A program made the translations under genes and the position numbers. From an uncultured Sunxiuqinia sp. (lineage in GTDB: Bacteria > Bacteroidota > Bacteroidia > Bacteroidales > Prolixibacteraceae), in the NCBI RefSeq assembly GCF_963678245.1, contig NZ_OY782770.1, forward strand, positions 248,001 to 312,000: 64,000 nt of DNA, in the 5' to 3' direction. The notes under the pieces were generated by a model. The model was given only the letters and a program-made list of their open reading frames with translations, made no database searches and was not told the DNA's origin. Below, one piece after another: positions 29,480 to 38,612 of the stretch (position 1 is the first letter of the stretch; each line of letters begins with the position of its first letter).

Positions 29480-31891
29480 TTAACGACCATATTTCCGCCT
29501 ACGAACAATGTTGAAAATCAGTCCCAATAAGGAGATCAACACGAGTGGAGCCACCACATTTAACAGCTGCCAAAACAAGCGCTGCTCCCGAAATTGAACC
29601 TTATCGAGCAAGCGAATTTTAAACACCTGCGTCCGCAGCGACATAATGCCGGCATCATCGCACAAATAACTGATAGCATTGACTAAAAAGGCTTTATTGC
29701 CAAAGGTTTGCTGCGAATAACGATCGTACCCCAAAGGAAGCGTCTGAATTTGACCATTACGTTTTGAAACTTGGTTTGCGATCAGACTACCATCGGCCAA
29801 CACAATCATTTTTGCCGATTTTGATTGAGGAAGTACTTCTATATTTTTTGTATTGAAATCACCCAACATTCGATTTTGAAACACCGATATAAACTGTCCT
29901 TCCAATAAAACACCAACAGCCAGTGCCGATTGACTAAACAAACTGCGGGCTGGCGGACTATTTATACTTTGTAAACTAACCTCTACAGGAGTTTCTACCC
30001 GCCGTGAATAATTGGACGTGTGCAAAACAACTGATTTTTTGATTGCCGGATTTTTACCAACCGTATCAATCGAACTGACAAATTCGGACTTGACACGATT
30101 CAGATTGCGACTTAACTCGTGTGATTGCGACGGGCTGAGCAGAGGCGAATAATACCAAGGAGCGGGCGTATATTTTGGTGCACTTCCCAGTGGTGCGGTA
30201 TTTACCGGAATCATGACGCACTCCACATCCTGCACCAAGTCGGTATTTACCCGTACGCCATACCGAAACAGCTGATCATTCAGATTCAGGTCGTGAGGAA
30301 AAGCAATGGTTGTTTCCCCACTACTTAAACTATCCAAGCTCACCTGTACCGGATCAATCAGCCAAAGCAAATTTCCTCCGCGCATCAGATACTGGTCGAT
30401 GTAGAATTTGTCCTTTTCGCTAAATGCATGAACAGGATCGGCAATGACAACAGCGTCAGGCAAGGTATTCTGAATCAACTCATCAGCGACCACATCCGTA
30501 AGCGAAAAATTCTCCGAAAGGGCTTGACGAATATCCCGTGTTTCAGGCTCTCCCAATTCTCCGTGACCACCCATAAAAGCAACAGTTGGGCGATTATCGT
30601 CGACCAACAGCTTGAAAGCTCGCATCAGCTCAAACTCCAGTGTTTCAACCGACTGATTTAAGTTTTGTTCGGCCGATAGGGATGGGTTATTTTTCAGCAG
30701 GTTGATACCGATCTCATAATCTTTATAGTGAATGACTGCCCCCGGAAAAATGAGTTTTGTTACCGTTCCCTTGTCGCGCTGCAAACGCAAATCAGTTGGT
30801 TTCAGTCCTAATGACACGAGGCGTTCAAACAACTGCTTTTGCTCTTCTGTATTGCTAACCATTTCATAAGGATCCATCAATTCATCGCGAATTTGGTAAT
30901 CGGCATAAGCGTTAATATCCTGTATTTTTTCGACGACTGCTTGCTGTAACTTCCGAAAGCCGGAAGGCAACTCCCCTTCCAAAAAGATATCAATTTTAAC
31001 AGGTGCCTCCAACCGACTAATAAACTGCTTCGAAATTGGCGATAAGCTGTATCTCTTTTCAGAAGTCAGGTCGATACGAAAAAACCAAACCGACAAGATA
31101 TAAGCTAACAAAACAAGTCCGACAACCAGTATTGCCATTTTTCTCAGCTGACCAATAATTGCCGTCTGCTTTTGACGCAAAAAAATGCTGGTTAATAACA
31201 GGAAAAAGAAACTAAAGACAATGAAATAAAACAGATCGCGTGAATCCACCACTCCCCGGCTAACGGATAGGTAATGCTCGTTGATACCCAGTTCAATTAG
31301 AAACTCGTTGACTGAAGATGGCCAGTTTAAAGAGGCTACAAACTCGAAGCCCAGATAAGCAGCAAACGACAAGAACAAAGCAACTACGAAAGCAAACACC
31401 GGATTGTCTGTAATGGCGGAGGCAAAAACACCGATGGCAACATAGACAGCAGCCAAACAAAACAGGCCTATAAACGATCCCCATGCCGCACCGGAATCCC
31501 AGTTTCCAACCGGATTACCCAAACTGTAAATAGAGTAGAAATAAACTAAAGTTGGAAGCAAGCACAGCAATACGAGCACAAGTCCGGCGAAGTATTTTGC
31601 CCAAACGAGTTGTAACAACGATATCGGTTTGGTGATCAGAATCTCGAGAGTTCCAGATCGCTTTTCTTCGGCAAACAAACGCATGGTCAATGCCGGAATC
31701 AGAAAAAGGAAAATCCATGGAGCCAATGAAAAATAGCCATCCAGTGTAGCATAACCAGCATCCAATAAATTGTAAGTGCCGGGGAACACCCATAAAAAAA
31801 GACCATTGGTAATCAAAAACACAAAGGCAATTAAGTATCCTGTTATTGATCCAAAAAAACTGGTGATTTCTTTTCGAAATAAACTGTACAT
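29480..31891 (-). CDS. gldG: GldF-GldG fusion, gliding motility ABC transporter
   Basis: An 803-residue fusion of two genes that are separate in flavobacteria. Residues 1-240 are a GldF-like ABC-2 permease with six membrane segments and the EEKRSGTLEILITKP motif. Residues 245-803 are GldG-like: one membrane segment (251-272), a large periplasmic part with AFMGGHGELGEPE and a C-terminal membrane anchor just before RRRKYGR. GldF and GldG work with the ATPase GldA in gliding motility or a linked export step. No gldA is nearby, and many non-gliding Bacteroidota keep these genes. Confidence 0.88.
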   Translation of the reverse strand: MYSLFRKEITSFFGSITGYLIAFVFLITNGLFLWVFPGTYNLLDAGYATLDGYFSLAPWIFLFLIPALTMRLFAEEKRSGTLEILITKPISLLQLVWAKYFAGLVLVLLCLLPTLVYFYSIYSLGNPVGNWDSGAAWGSFIGLFCLAAVYVAIGVFASAITDNPVFAFVVALFLSFAAYLGFEFVASLNWPSSVNEFLIELGINEHYLSVSRGVVDSRDLFYFIVFSFFFLLLTSIFLRQKQTAIIGQLRKMAILVVGLVLLAYILSVWFFRIDLTSEKRYSLSPISKQFISRLEAPVKIDIFLEGELPSGFRKLQQAVVEKIQDINAYADYQIRDELMDPYEMVSNTEEQKQLFERLVSLGLKPTDLRLQRDKGTVTKLIFPGAVIHYKDYEIGINLLKNNPSLSAEQNLNQSVETLEFELMRAFKLLVDDNRPTVAFMGGHGELGEPETRDIRQALSENFSLTDVVADELIQNTLPDAVVIADPVHAFSEKDKFYIDQYLMRGGNLLWLIDPVQVSLDSLSSGETTIAFPHDLNLNDQLFRYGVRVNTDLVQDVECVMIPVNTAPLGSAPKYTPAPWYYSPLLSPSQSHELSRNLNRVKSEFVSSIDTVGKNPAIKKSVVLHTSNYSRRVETPVEVSLQSINSPPARSLFSQSALAVGVLLEGQFISVFQNRMLGDFNTKNIEVLPQSKSAKMIVLADGSLIANQVSKRNGQIQTLPLGYDRYSQQTFGNKAFLVNAISYLCDDAGIMSLRTQVFKIRLLDKVQFREQRLFWQLLNVVAPLVLISLLGLIFNIVRRRKYGR

Positions 31892-31931
31892 ATTGACTTT
31901 CGCTTTTTGCTCAAACGAAGATAGAAAAAGA

Positions 31932-33065
31932 TTAATTCTTTTCGTTCAATTTATCAATCATCATCGACGCAGCACGGGCAGAAGCACCAGGCTCGCCCAA
32001 TTTCCCGCTTAATTCGTCGTAGCTTTTCATGATTTGTTTTTTATGCGAGGTGTCATTCAAAATCAAGTTCAGCTCTTTGTGAATATTGGTCGGTGTGCAG
32101 TGTTGTTGCAACAATTCTTTTACGGCCATCCGTTTCAAAATAAGATTAACCAGCGACACCAATGTAATTCCAACAACATATTGCCCAATCCAATAAAAAA
32201 GGGTTCCGCCATCCATTCGGTAGCACACAATTTGCGGGCATCGTAAAATACCGGCTTCCAGCGAAACGGTACCCGATGCCAACACCGCAGCTTCTGCTTG
32301 CTGCATTAATTCGTAGGTTTTGTCATGCAAAACACGCACTTCAGGATAAGCCTGAGTTAGCTTCTCATAAACAAGCTCATCAATATTTGGTGCGGCTGTT
32401 ACCACAATCTGGTATTCCGGAAAATAGGCTGCACCTTCCAGCATTCGGGGCAACAACGATTTTATTTCCTGTAACCGGCTACCCGGAAGCAATGCGATGA
32501 TAGGTTTGTCCGGTAAATTATTTTGATTGATAAAATCGGAAAAATCAGTTTTTGCAGGTTTGGCTTTTATTGCATCCAACACCGGATTGCCAACATAGTT
32601 GACCTCATAGCCAAGCCTTTTATAAAACTCAGTTTCGAAAGGAAGAATGGTAAACATCTCATCAACAAAAGCCTTGATCTTTTTGATTCGGTATTTCTTC
32701 CAAATCCATATTTTGGGAGAAATATAGTAGAATACCCGAATGCTATGTTTTTTTGCAAATTCAGCCATGCGAAGATTAAACCCGGGATAATCAACCAACA
32801 CCAATACATCCGGTTGAAATTCGAATAAATCCTCCTCGCAGGCTTTAAAATTTCGTTGAATAGTTTTTAGGTTCATCAGCACCGGCAAAAAGCCCATGAA
32901 AGCCATTTCGCGATAATGCTTGCTTAAGTGCATTCCTGCTTGTTCCATTAGCTCGCCACCAAATCCACGAACTTCGGCTTGTGAATCTTTCTTTACAAGT
33001 TCAGAGATGAGGTTTGAGGCATGCAAGTCACCCGAAGCTTCGCCGGCTATAAAATAGTACTTCAT
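31932..33065 (-). CDS. lpxB: Lipid-A-disaccharide synthase
   Basis: LpxB joins UDP-diacylglucosamine and lipid X into the lipid A disaccharide at the inner membrane. The 377-residue protein shows the N-terminal YYFIAGEASGDLHASNL, central YYISPKIWIWKK, and LLPGSRLQEIKSLLP, all family hallmarks. It is a GT-B type glycosyltransferase. The start overlaps the preceding 102-residue membrane protein gene by four bases, and surE precedes that, forming a surE-orf-lpxB operon. Confidence 0.95.
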   Translation of the reverse strand: MKYYFIAGEASGDLHASNLISELVKKDSQAEVRGFGGELMEQAGMHLSKHYREMAFMGFLPVLMNLKTIQRNFKACEEDLFEFQPDVLVLVDYPGFNLRMAEFAKKHSIRVFYYISPKIWIWKKYRIKKIKAFVDEMFTILPFETEFYKRLGYEVNYVGNPVLDAIKAKPAKTDFSDFINQNNLPDKPIIALLPGSRLQEIKSLLPRMLEGAAYFPEYQIVVTAAPNIDELVYEKLTQAYPEVRVLHDKTYELMQQAEAAVLASGTVSLEAGILRCPQIVCYRMDGGTLFYWIGQYVVGITLVSLVNLILKRMAVKELLQQHCTPTNIHKELNLILNDTSHKKQIMKSYDELSGKLGEPGASARAASMMIDKLNEKN

Positions 33066-33370
33066 AATGATTGAATAGCCACTGAAATGATTACAAAAAA
33101 AGCATATATGAATGTCGCCATTAAAACACCGCGAGCTGCCATGTCATATTTTTTTTTGAAGAATACCAGAAAAAGCAGCAGATTGGGCAACACACACAGA
33201 GTCATCAATTTGATGAGGATTTGAAACCGCCAAAGATTTGACAAATATTCGAGAATCCCGACTTCGTGATAACGAACGAGGTACATAATCAGAAACATGA
33301 TTAACGGGAAAATTAGCCCAGGCCAAAAACCATATTTCAGGTGATTGATATTTGATGCTGAGTTATTCAT
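33062..33370 (-). CDS. Small membrane protein between surE and lpxB
   Basis: A 102-residue protein with three predicted membrane segments (about 14-31, 50-70 and 83-101). No domain is recognised. Its ATG shares one base with the surE stop (TAATG), and its stop overlaps the lpxB start, so it is translationally coupled to both. Such three-helix proteins between surE and lpxB appear typical for Bacteroidota, but its role is unknown. Confidence 0.7.
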   Translation of the reverse strand: MNNSASNINHLKYGFWPGLIFPLIMFLIMYLVRYHEVGILEYLSNLWRFQILIKLMTLCVLPNLLLFLVFFKKKYDMAARGVLMATFIYAFFVIISVAIQSL

Positions 33371-34131
33371 TAAAACTTCCAGCCTTTCATTTTTTCCAAA
33401 GTTTCCTCACAGGTCATATCTACATGAATAGGCACTACCGACACTTTCTGATTGTCTAAGGCAAACAAGTCAGTATCTTCAGCATCGGGCTCAAAATTTT
33501 TAAAGTAACCAGACAACCAGTAATACTCACGGTTGTGCGGATCAGTACGTTTTTCCAGTTCTTCCACCCACTTGCCTGAGGTTTGCCGGCAAACTTCAAT
33601 GCCTTCAACATCTCCCTTGGGGATATTCACATTCAAGCAAACAAAAGGCGGCAACCCATGCTCGAAAACCGATTGAAAAACACGGGCAACCCACATCTTT
33701 GCTTTCGAAAAATCTGCATCCGGTAAATAGTCGCACAACGAAAAACCGATTGATGGAACACCATGCAAACACCCTTCGATGGCAGCCCCCATTGTTCCGG
33801 AATACACCAAACTTATAGACGAATTAGAACCATGGTTAATCCCTGAAATAACAAAATCCGGCAATCGATCTACCAAATGATTGAATCCTAATTTCACGCA
33901 ATCTACCGGAGTTCCATTGCACTTGTAGGCAATATATCCGTCCTCTTCCTCAACTTTTGATACTCGCAAAGGACGATCAACCGAAATCGCATTGGACATA
34001 CCCGACATAGCCACCTCGGGCGCAACTACCACGACATCACCAAAGAGACGCATCACATCAGAAACCTCCTTCAGTCCTTTTGCCTGAATTCCATCGTCGT
34101 TGGTAATAAATATGAGCGGACGTTGTTTCAT
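33370..34131 (-). CDS. surE: 5'/3'-nucleotidase SurE
   Basis: SurE is a metal-dependent survival-protein phosphatase acting on nucleoside monophosphates. The 253-residue protein starts MKQRPLIFITNDDG, with the metal ligands N11, D12 and D13; VVAPEVAMSGMSNAIS and VISGINHGSN supply the Ser and Asn ligands. An upstream in-frame start at 34155 is excluded because the -7 box overlaps it. It leads the surE-orf-lpxB operon. Confidence 0.94.
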   Translation of the reverse strand: MKQRPLIFITNDDGIQAKGLKEVSDVMRLFGDVVVVAPEVAMSGMSNAISVDRPLRVSKVEEEDGYIAYKCNGTPVDCVKLGFNHLVDRLPDFVISGINHGSNSSISLVYSGTMGAAIEGCLHGVPSIGFSLCDYLPDADFSKAKMWVARVFQSVFEHGLPPFVCLNVNIPKGDVEGIEVCRQTSGKWVEELEKRTDPHNREYYWLSGYFKNFEPDAEDTDLFALDNQKVSVVPIHVDMTCEETLEKMKGWKF

Positions 34132-34152
34132 TTTTTTCTTTTTTGCGAACCA

Positions 34153-34160
34153 CAAAGATA
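34153..34160 (-). promoter_or_regulatory. Bacteroidota -7 box for the surE operon
   Basis: The minus strand reads TATCTTTG, matching TAnnTTTG, 22 bases before the surE ATG at 34131. This sets the start of SurE. Confidence 0.55.
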
Positions 34161-34288
34161 CGTTTATCTCCTTGTTTGACTAACTATTTTAATCCCAATT
34201 TTCCAAGAGCATCAATCCAATAGTGACACTCAAAAAACTAACCAGTGGTGACCTTTAAAGATGGTAAACTTTTCGGGTTTCTGCAAAG

Positions 34289-34326
34289 TAAAACAGCCCA
34301 ACTTCAACTGAAGTCGGGCTGTTTTT
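34289..34326 (-). terminator. Terminator after rny
   Basis: Minus strand: AGCCCGACTTCA pairs with TGAAGTTGGGCT with a two-base loop and one G-U pair, followed by GTTTTA. A long stem typical of an intrinsic terminator. Confidence 0.82.
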
Positions 34327-34345
34327 ATATCGAAAAAATGATTTA

Positions 34346-35896
34346 CTATTTCGCATAGTTTACTGCACGCAGTTCACGGATAACAGTAATCTTAATTTGT
34401 CCCGGATAAGTCATTTCATCCTGGATGTGCTTCGCGATATCAAATGACAGTTGTTCTGATTCTTTATCAGAAATCTTCTCACTACCAACAATTACGCGCA
34501 ATTCGCGTCCAGCCTGAATGGCATAAGTTTTCAGAACACCTGGATACGAAAGTGCCAAATCTTCTAAAGCTTTTAAACGCTTGATGTAAGATTCTACCAC
34601 TTCGCGGCGAGCTCCCGGGCGGGCACCTGAAATCGCATCACAAACCTGAACGATAGGAGCCAACATGGTTTGCATTTCCACCTCGTCGTGGTGCGCTCCA
34701 ATGGCATTGCAGATATCCGGCTTTTCTTTGAATTTTTCAGCCAGCTTCATCCCCAGTACTGCATGTGGAAGTTCCGGTTCGTCATCCGGCACTTTACCAA
34801 TATCGTGAAGCAAGCCGGCACGTTTCGCCCACTTAGTATTAAGTCCAAGCTCTGAAGCCATGATAGCACAAAGATTAGCCACCTCACGGGAGTGCTGCAA
34901 TAAGTTTTGTCCGTACGACGAACGATATTTCATTTTACCGATCATGCGAATCAGCTCTGGATGCAGACCATGTACTCCGAGGTCAATCGCAGTACGTTTA
35001 CCGGTTTCAATAATTTCTTCTTCAATCTGCTTTTTCACTTTCGAAACAACCTCCTCAATACGAGCAGGGTGAATACGTCCGTCTGTTACCAATTGATGTA
35101 AGGCCAAACGGGCAATTTCGCGACGTACCGGATCGAAACCTGAAAGCACAATCGCTTCGGGTGTATCATCTACAATAATCTCAACACCTGTTGCAGCTTC
35201 CAATGCGCGGATATTACGTCCTTCACGACCAATAATCCGACCTTTAATTTCATCGCTTTCAATGTGGAAAATTGTAACGGAGTTTTCAATGGCAGTTTCG
35301 GTTGCCACTCGCTGTATCGTTTTCACCACAACTTTCTTCGCCTCTTTATTGGCAGTAAGTTTAGCCTCTTCCATTATTTCGTTAATGTAAGACATGGCTT
35401 CAGTTTGCGCTTCACCTTTTAAGGACTCAACCAACTGGCTTTTGGCTTCTTCTGCTGACAATCCGGAGATTGCTTCCAACTGCTCAACCTGTTGTTTATG
35501 CATGCGATCCAAATCGTCTTCCTTTTGCTGAACCACATTCAACTGATTTGTCAGGTTCTCGCGAATAGCGTCAACATCTTTTTTGGTTGTTTCAAATTCC
35601 TTTACTCTTCGTTGTAGTTCATCGCGACGTTGTAAAAAAGCACTTTCTTTTTGTTTTAGTTTATTTTCGACCGAATCAATCTTATTATTCTTTTCATAAA
35701 TAAACTTTTCATGTTCTGTTTTTAACTGTAAGAACTTCTCTTTTGCCTGAAGTATCTTATCTTTTTTTATTACATCGCCTTCAGCCTCGGCCTCTGTTAT
35801 GATCTTCGTTTTCTTGCTTTTTAGTGCTTTATCCCACAAAAAGTAGGAAAGCCCTCCGCCTAGCAAGAACCCGGAAATAGCATATATTATTTCCAT
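34346..35896 (-). CDS. rny: Ribonuclease Y
   Basis: RNase Y is a membrane-anchored endoribonuclease that starts mRNA decay. The 516-residue protein has an N-terminal membrane segment, a long coiled coil (about residues 30-190), a KH domain ([20 protein letters not shown]) and an HD domain ([21 protein letters not shown]). Length and domain order fit the family. It lies downstream of zapA on the same strand with a structured hairpin in between. Confidence 0.95.
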   Translation of the reverse strand: MEIIYAISGFLLGGGLSYFLWDKALKSKKTKIITEAEAEGDVIKKDKILQAKEKFLQLKTEHEKFIYEKNNKIDSVENKLKQKESAFLQRRDELQRRVKEFETTKKDVDAIRENLTNQLNVVQQKEDDLDRMHKQQVEQLEAISGLSAEEAKSQLVESLKGEAQTEAMSYINEIMEEAKLTANKEAKKVVVKTIQRVATETAIENSVTIFHIESDEIKGRIIGREGRNIRALEAATGVEIIVDDTPEAIVLSGFDPVRREIARLALHQLVTDGRIHPARIEEVVSKVKKQIEEEIIETGKRTAIDLGVHGLHPELIRMIGKMKYRSSYGQNLLQHSREVANLCAIMASELGLNTKWAKRAGLLHDIGKVPDDEPELPHAVLGMKLAEKFKEKPDICNAIGAHHDEVEMQTMLAPIVQVCDAISGARPGARREVVESYIKRLKALEDLALSYPGVLKTYAIQAGRELRVIVGSEKISDKESEQLSFDIAKHIQDEMTYPGQIKITVIRELRAVNYAK

Positions 35897-35931
35897 TTCA
35901 ATTAAGTATTACTGTATATATTTAGTTTAAC

Positions 35932-35998
35932 AAAAAACCCGCTAATACATTCATCCCCAAGACAAATCAGTTGGGAGTGAATAAAAAGCGGGCTTCGA
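35932..35998 (-). ncRNA. Structured RNA or elaborate terminator between zapA and rny
   Basis: On the minus strand this 67-base stretch folds as an interrupted hairpin: lower stem AGCCCGCT/AGCGGGT (35994-35987 with 35943-35937), an internal loop, upper stem ATTCACTCCCAA/TTGGGGATGAAT (35982-35971 with 35960-35949) and a 10-base loop, ending in six T. It could be just the zapA terminator. In many bacteria 6S RNA sits next to zapA, and a long interrupted hairpin is the 6S shape, so a short 6S-like RNA is possible but unproven. Confidence 0.45.
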
Positions 35999-36014
35999 TA
36001 ATCTTATTTTTAAT

Positions 36015-36308
36015 CTACTCGTTAATCGACAAATAATCACCTAACTGCTCATTAAGTATTTTTATTTCTTCAATAAAAGGAGACTCGTCTGCTTGTTCTT
36101 CCAACGCCAAATTCTTCAATACAAACTGAAAGGCAGTCATTGCAAGAAAATCTTTCGAATCGTGGTCAGCATATTTTTTTCTGTATTGAAGAATAATGTC
36201 ATTTAATATTTTCGCAGCTTTCCTGTATTTCTCCTCGTCTTCCCTAACAATAGTCAATGGGTAAACTCGCCCATCGATGTTGATATTTATTGAAAGCTTA
36301 TCTGTCAT
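36015..36308 (-). CDS. zapA: Cell division protein ZapA
   Basis: A 97-residue ZapA-family protein, which bundles FtsZ filaments at the division site. The N-terminal part SININIDGRVYPLTIV and the central EKYRKAAKILNDIILQYRKKY match the family, and the C-terminal half is a predicted helix for dimer formation. It follows a coiled-coil protein gene by 15 bases, so the two are co-transcribed. Confidence 0.85.
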   Translation of the reverse strand: MTDKLSININIDGRVYPLTIVREDEEKYRKAAKILNDIILQYRKKYADHDSKDFLAMTAFQFVLKNLALEEQADESPFIEEIKILNEQLGDYLSINE

Positions 36309-36323
36309 TTCTTCTTGTATTTG

Positions 36324-36617
36324 CTACACATTCAGTTGAGCAATACATTTATCAATTTCCCGCACTATTTTATTTAAAACTTGCTTCGCATTCTGTTTTT
36401 CATCATCCGAAGCAGAAAAAATCTTTGCTAACTTAAGATTTTCATACTTTTTGACCAAAATCTCATTTTCATTGCGAACTACATCCAACTCATCCTGCAT
36501 GCCTTTCAGCTGATCCCGCAGCTGTTTATTTTCATCTTTCAAGCGATTCTGCTTGCCAATTAGCAGTCTGAGTCGGGTCTTAAATTCATCAATTAAATAT
36601 TGATCCTTCTCGGTCAT
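36324..36617 (-). CDS. Coiled-coil protein upstream of zapA
   Basis: A 97-residue protein, mainly a heptad-rich coiled coil from residue 8 to about 65 (RLLIGKQNRLKDENKQLRDQL). By size, coiled-coil character and position before zapA it may be a division-associated partner, comparable to ZapB, but that is inference only. It is the first gene of the transcript, with a -7 box 20 bases upstream. Confidence 0.65.
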   Translation of the reverse strand: MTEKDQYLIDEFKTRLRLLIGKQNRLKDENKQLRDQLKGMQDELDVVRNENEILVKKYENLKLAKIFSASDDEKQNAKQVLNKIVREIDKCIAQLNV

Positions 36618-36636
36618 TTCTGCATGCTTTCTAGGA

Positions 36637-36644
36637 CAAAATTA
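36637..36644 (-). promoter_or_regulatory. Bacteroidota -7 box for the zapA operon
   Basis: Minus strand TAATTTTG matches TAnnTTTG, 20 bases before the ATG at 36617. It lies directly back to back with the plus-strand box at 36646-36653. Confidence 0.5.
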
Positions 36645-36645
36645 A

Positions 36646-36653
36646 TATTTTTG
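36646..36653 (+). promoter_or_regulatory. Bacteroidota -7 box for the M23 peptidase gene
   Basis: TATTTTTG matches TAnnTTTG. It is about 107 bases before the ATG at 36760, so the leader would be about 100 bases; a promoter nearer the gene cannot be excluded. Confidence 0.4.
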
Positions 36654-36759
36654 CCCAATAGTTTATACGAAGATAGTTTTATTTTGCGTAATGCAAACCG
36701 CCGTACAACAATTCTGGCTCTGACTAGTTTTAATCACCAAACACTTAAGGATTCTATTT

Positions 36760-38469
36760 ATGAAAATTCGTTTTCTAATATCTTTTGTTCTGATTTCATC
36801 CATCATATTGGCTCAAGCCCCTGATCGAAATTACTTTCGCCCCCCTGTTGACATCCCTCTTGTTTTATCGGGTAATTTCGGAGAACTGCGATCCAACCAC
36901 TTTCACTCTGGCATTGACATCAAAACTCAGGGCAAAACCGGACTCCCGATTTATGCTGCTGCCGACGGAGAAATTTCGAGAATAAGAATATCGCCCTACG
37001 GATTTGGGCTTGCACTTTACCTTGATCACCCGAATGGGCAAACCACTGTTTATGGACACTTAATGAGCTTTCGTGACGACATTCAGGAATATGCCAAGAA
37101 AATTCAATACGAGCGTAAATCATTCGATGTTGACTTAGCCATTCCAAAAGGAACGTTCTCTGTAAATAAGGGCGACCAAATTGCTCTAAGTGGAAATACC
37201 GGTGGCTCCGGTGGGCCGCATCTCCATTTCGAGATACGCGATACTGACAGTCAACACCCCCTAAATCCCTTGCTTTTCAATTTCCCGATTAGAGATGAGA
37301 TTAAACCAAAGATTTTATCAGCTGCAATTTATCCGTTGACGGACGATTCTCATGTGTATGGGAAAGCACAAAAAACACTGATTGAAACAGTTTTTTACGG
37401 CGGCGCATATCATTTAAAAGGAAATCCGACTGTCCCTGTTTATGGGAATATTGGTTTTGGCCTCCAAACCATTGATTACCTTAACGGAAGCTGGAGTAAA
37501 TGTGGCATCTACGAGATTAAGTTGAAAGTAGACAACCAAGCTATCTACTCCTTTCAAATGAATGAACTAAGCTTTGATGAAACCCGCTATTTAAATAGTT
37601 ATATCGACTATGAGTATTACCGAACCAACTATAGGAGGCTTCAAAAAAGCTGGGTGGAACCAGGAAACAAGTTGAGCAATTATCGGAAGCTGATCAATGG
37701 AGGAATTGTCGATCTTTCGGATGAAGAGGTTCATGATATTGATTACGAAGTTATAGATACGTACGGTAATAAAAGTACCCTTTCATTTCGGGTTCAATCG
37801 AAACAGATGAACATTGTTCCAAAAGAAAGAAACGGTAAACTAATTTCGTATAAGCAAAAAGCAACCATTGAAAAAGAGCAGTTGAAAGCAGTTTTTGAGC
37901 CGGGCACTTTTTACTCCGATTTTTATATGGACTTAGAAACCAAACCAGCCAACAATCTATATTACTCAAAACTATACCAAGTTCAAGATGATCATCATCC
38001 GGTGCACCAGCATTATTCTCTAAAAATTAAAGCCGATGGTCTTCCTTCAGAACTTCGGGACAAAGCATTAATTGCAGCCGTTAGCGAAAAAAGCGGTAGA
38101 AAATGGTCGATGGGTGGAAACTATGAGAATGGATGGATAACAGCACGCGTTCGTCAGTTAGGAACTTTTGCGATCAGTGTCGATACAGTTGCGCCGAAAA
38201 TAAAACCTCTCAGCATATACAACAACAGCCGGTTAACCGAGCCAAACTGCATTCGCTTTAAAATAAGCGATGATTTTTCAGGAATTGCCAGCTACAATGG
38301 ACAGATTGATGGCAATTGGGTACTTTTTGAATACGATGCTAAAAATGCGTTGATTACTTATTACTTTGACAAAAAACGCTTTCAATTTGATCAGAAGCAT
38401 GAGTTAAAACTTCGGGTGAAGGATGGTAAGGGAAATACGACTGAATATCTGGCCACCTTTTACAAGTAA
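36760..38469 (+). CDS. M23-family metallopeptidase, exported
   Basis: A 569-residue LytM/M23 peptidase, probably a periplasmic peptidoglycan endopeptidase or a regulator of one. A signal peptide is visible at residues 1-19 (ISSIILAQA). The catalytic domain is at the N-terminus: H49 and D53 in FHSGIDIKT, and H154-x-H156 in GPHLHFEIRD. All zinc ligands and the catalytic His are present. The remaining ~400 residues are a beta-rich C-terminal region without recognised motif, a common layout in Bacteroidota. It is monocistronic and divergent from the zapA operon. Confidence 0.9.
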   Translation: MKIRFLISFVLISSIILAQAPDRNYFRPPVDIPLVLSGNFGELRSNHFHSGIDIKTQGKTGLPIYAAADGEISRIRISPYGFGLALYLDHPNGQTTVYGHLMSFRDDIQEYAKKIQYERKSFDVDLAIPKGTFSVNKGDQIALSGNTGGSGGPHLHFEIRDTDSQHPLNPLLFNFPIRDEIKPKILSAAIYPLTDDSHVYGKAQKTLIETVFYGGAYHLKGNPTVPVYGNIGFGLQTIDYLNGSWSKCGIYEIKLKVDNQAIYSFQMNELSFDETRYLNSYIDYEYYRTNYRRLQKSWVEPGNKLSNYRKLINGGIVDLSDEEVHDIDYEVIDTYGNKSTLSFRVQSKQMNIVPKERNGKLISYKQKATIEKEQLKAVFEPGTFYSDFYMDLETKPANNLYYSKLYQVQDDHHPVHQHYSLKIKADGLPSELRDKALIAAVSEKSGRKWSMGGNYENGWITARVRQLGTFAISVDTVAPKIKPLSIYNNSRLTEPNCIRFKISDDFSGIASYNGQIDGNWVLFEYDAKNALITYYFDKKRFQFDQKHELKLRVKDGKGNTTEYLATFYK

Positions 38470-38554
38470 CAGAAACTATTGAACATTTAATTTCAATAGT
38501 CGATACAATAAGAGAAAAATATTAGCTAAAGAAGTGGATTACTTGTAATTACTT

Positions 38555-38583
38555 TTTGTGGGTAAAAAAACGTTTTAACTTTG
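38555..38583 (+). promoter_or_regulatory. fabD promoter with -33 and -7 boxes
   Basis: TTTG at 38555-38558 and TAACTTTG at 38576-38583, with a 17-base spacer. This is the best full Bacteroidota promoter in the window, 29 bases before the fabD ATG. Confidence 0.7.
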
Positions 38584-38612
38584 TCGCCAAATTTTAACTA
38601 AATGTTTTTACG

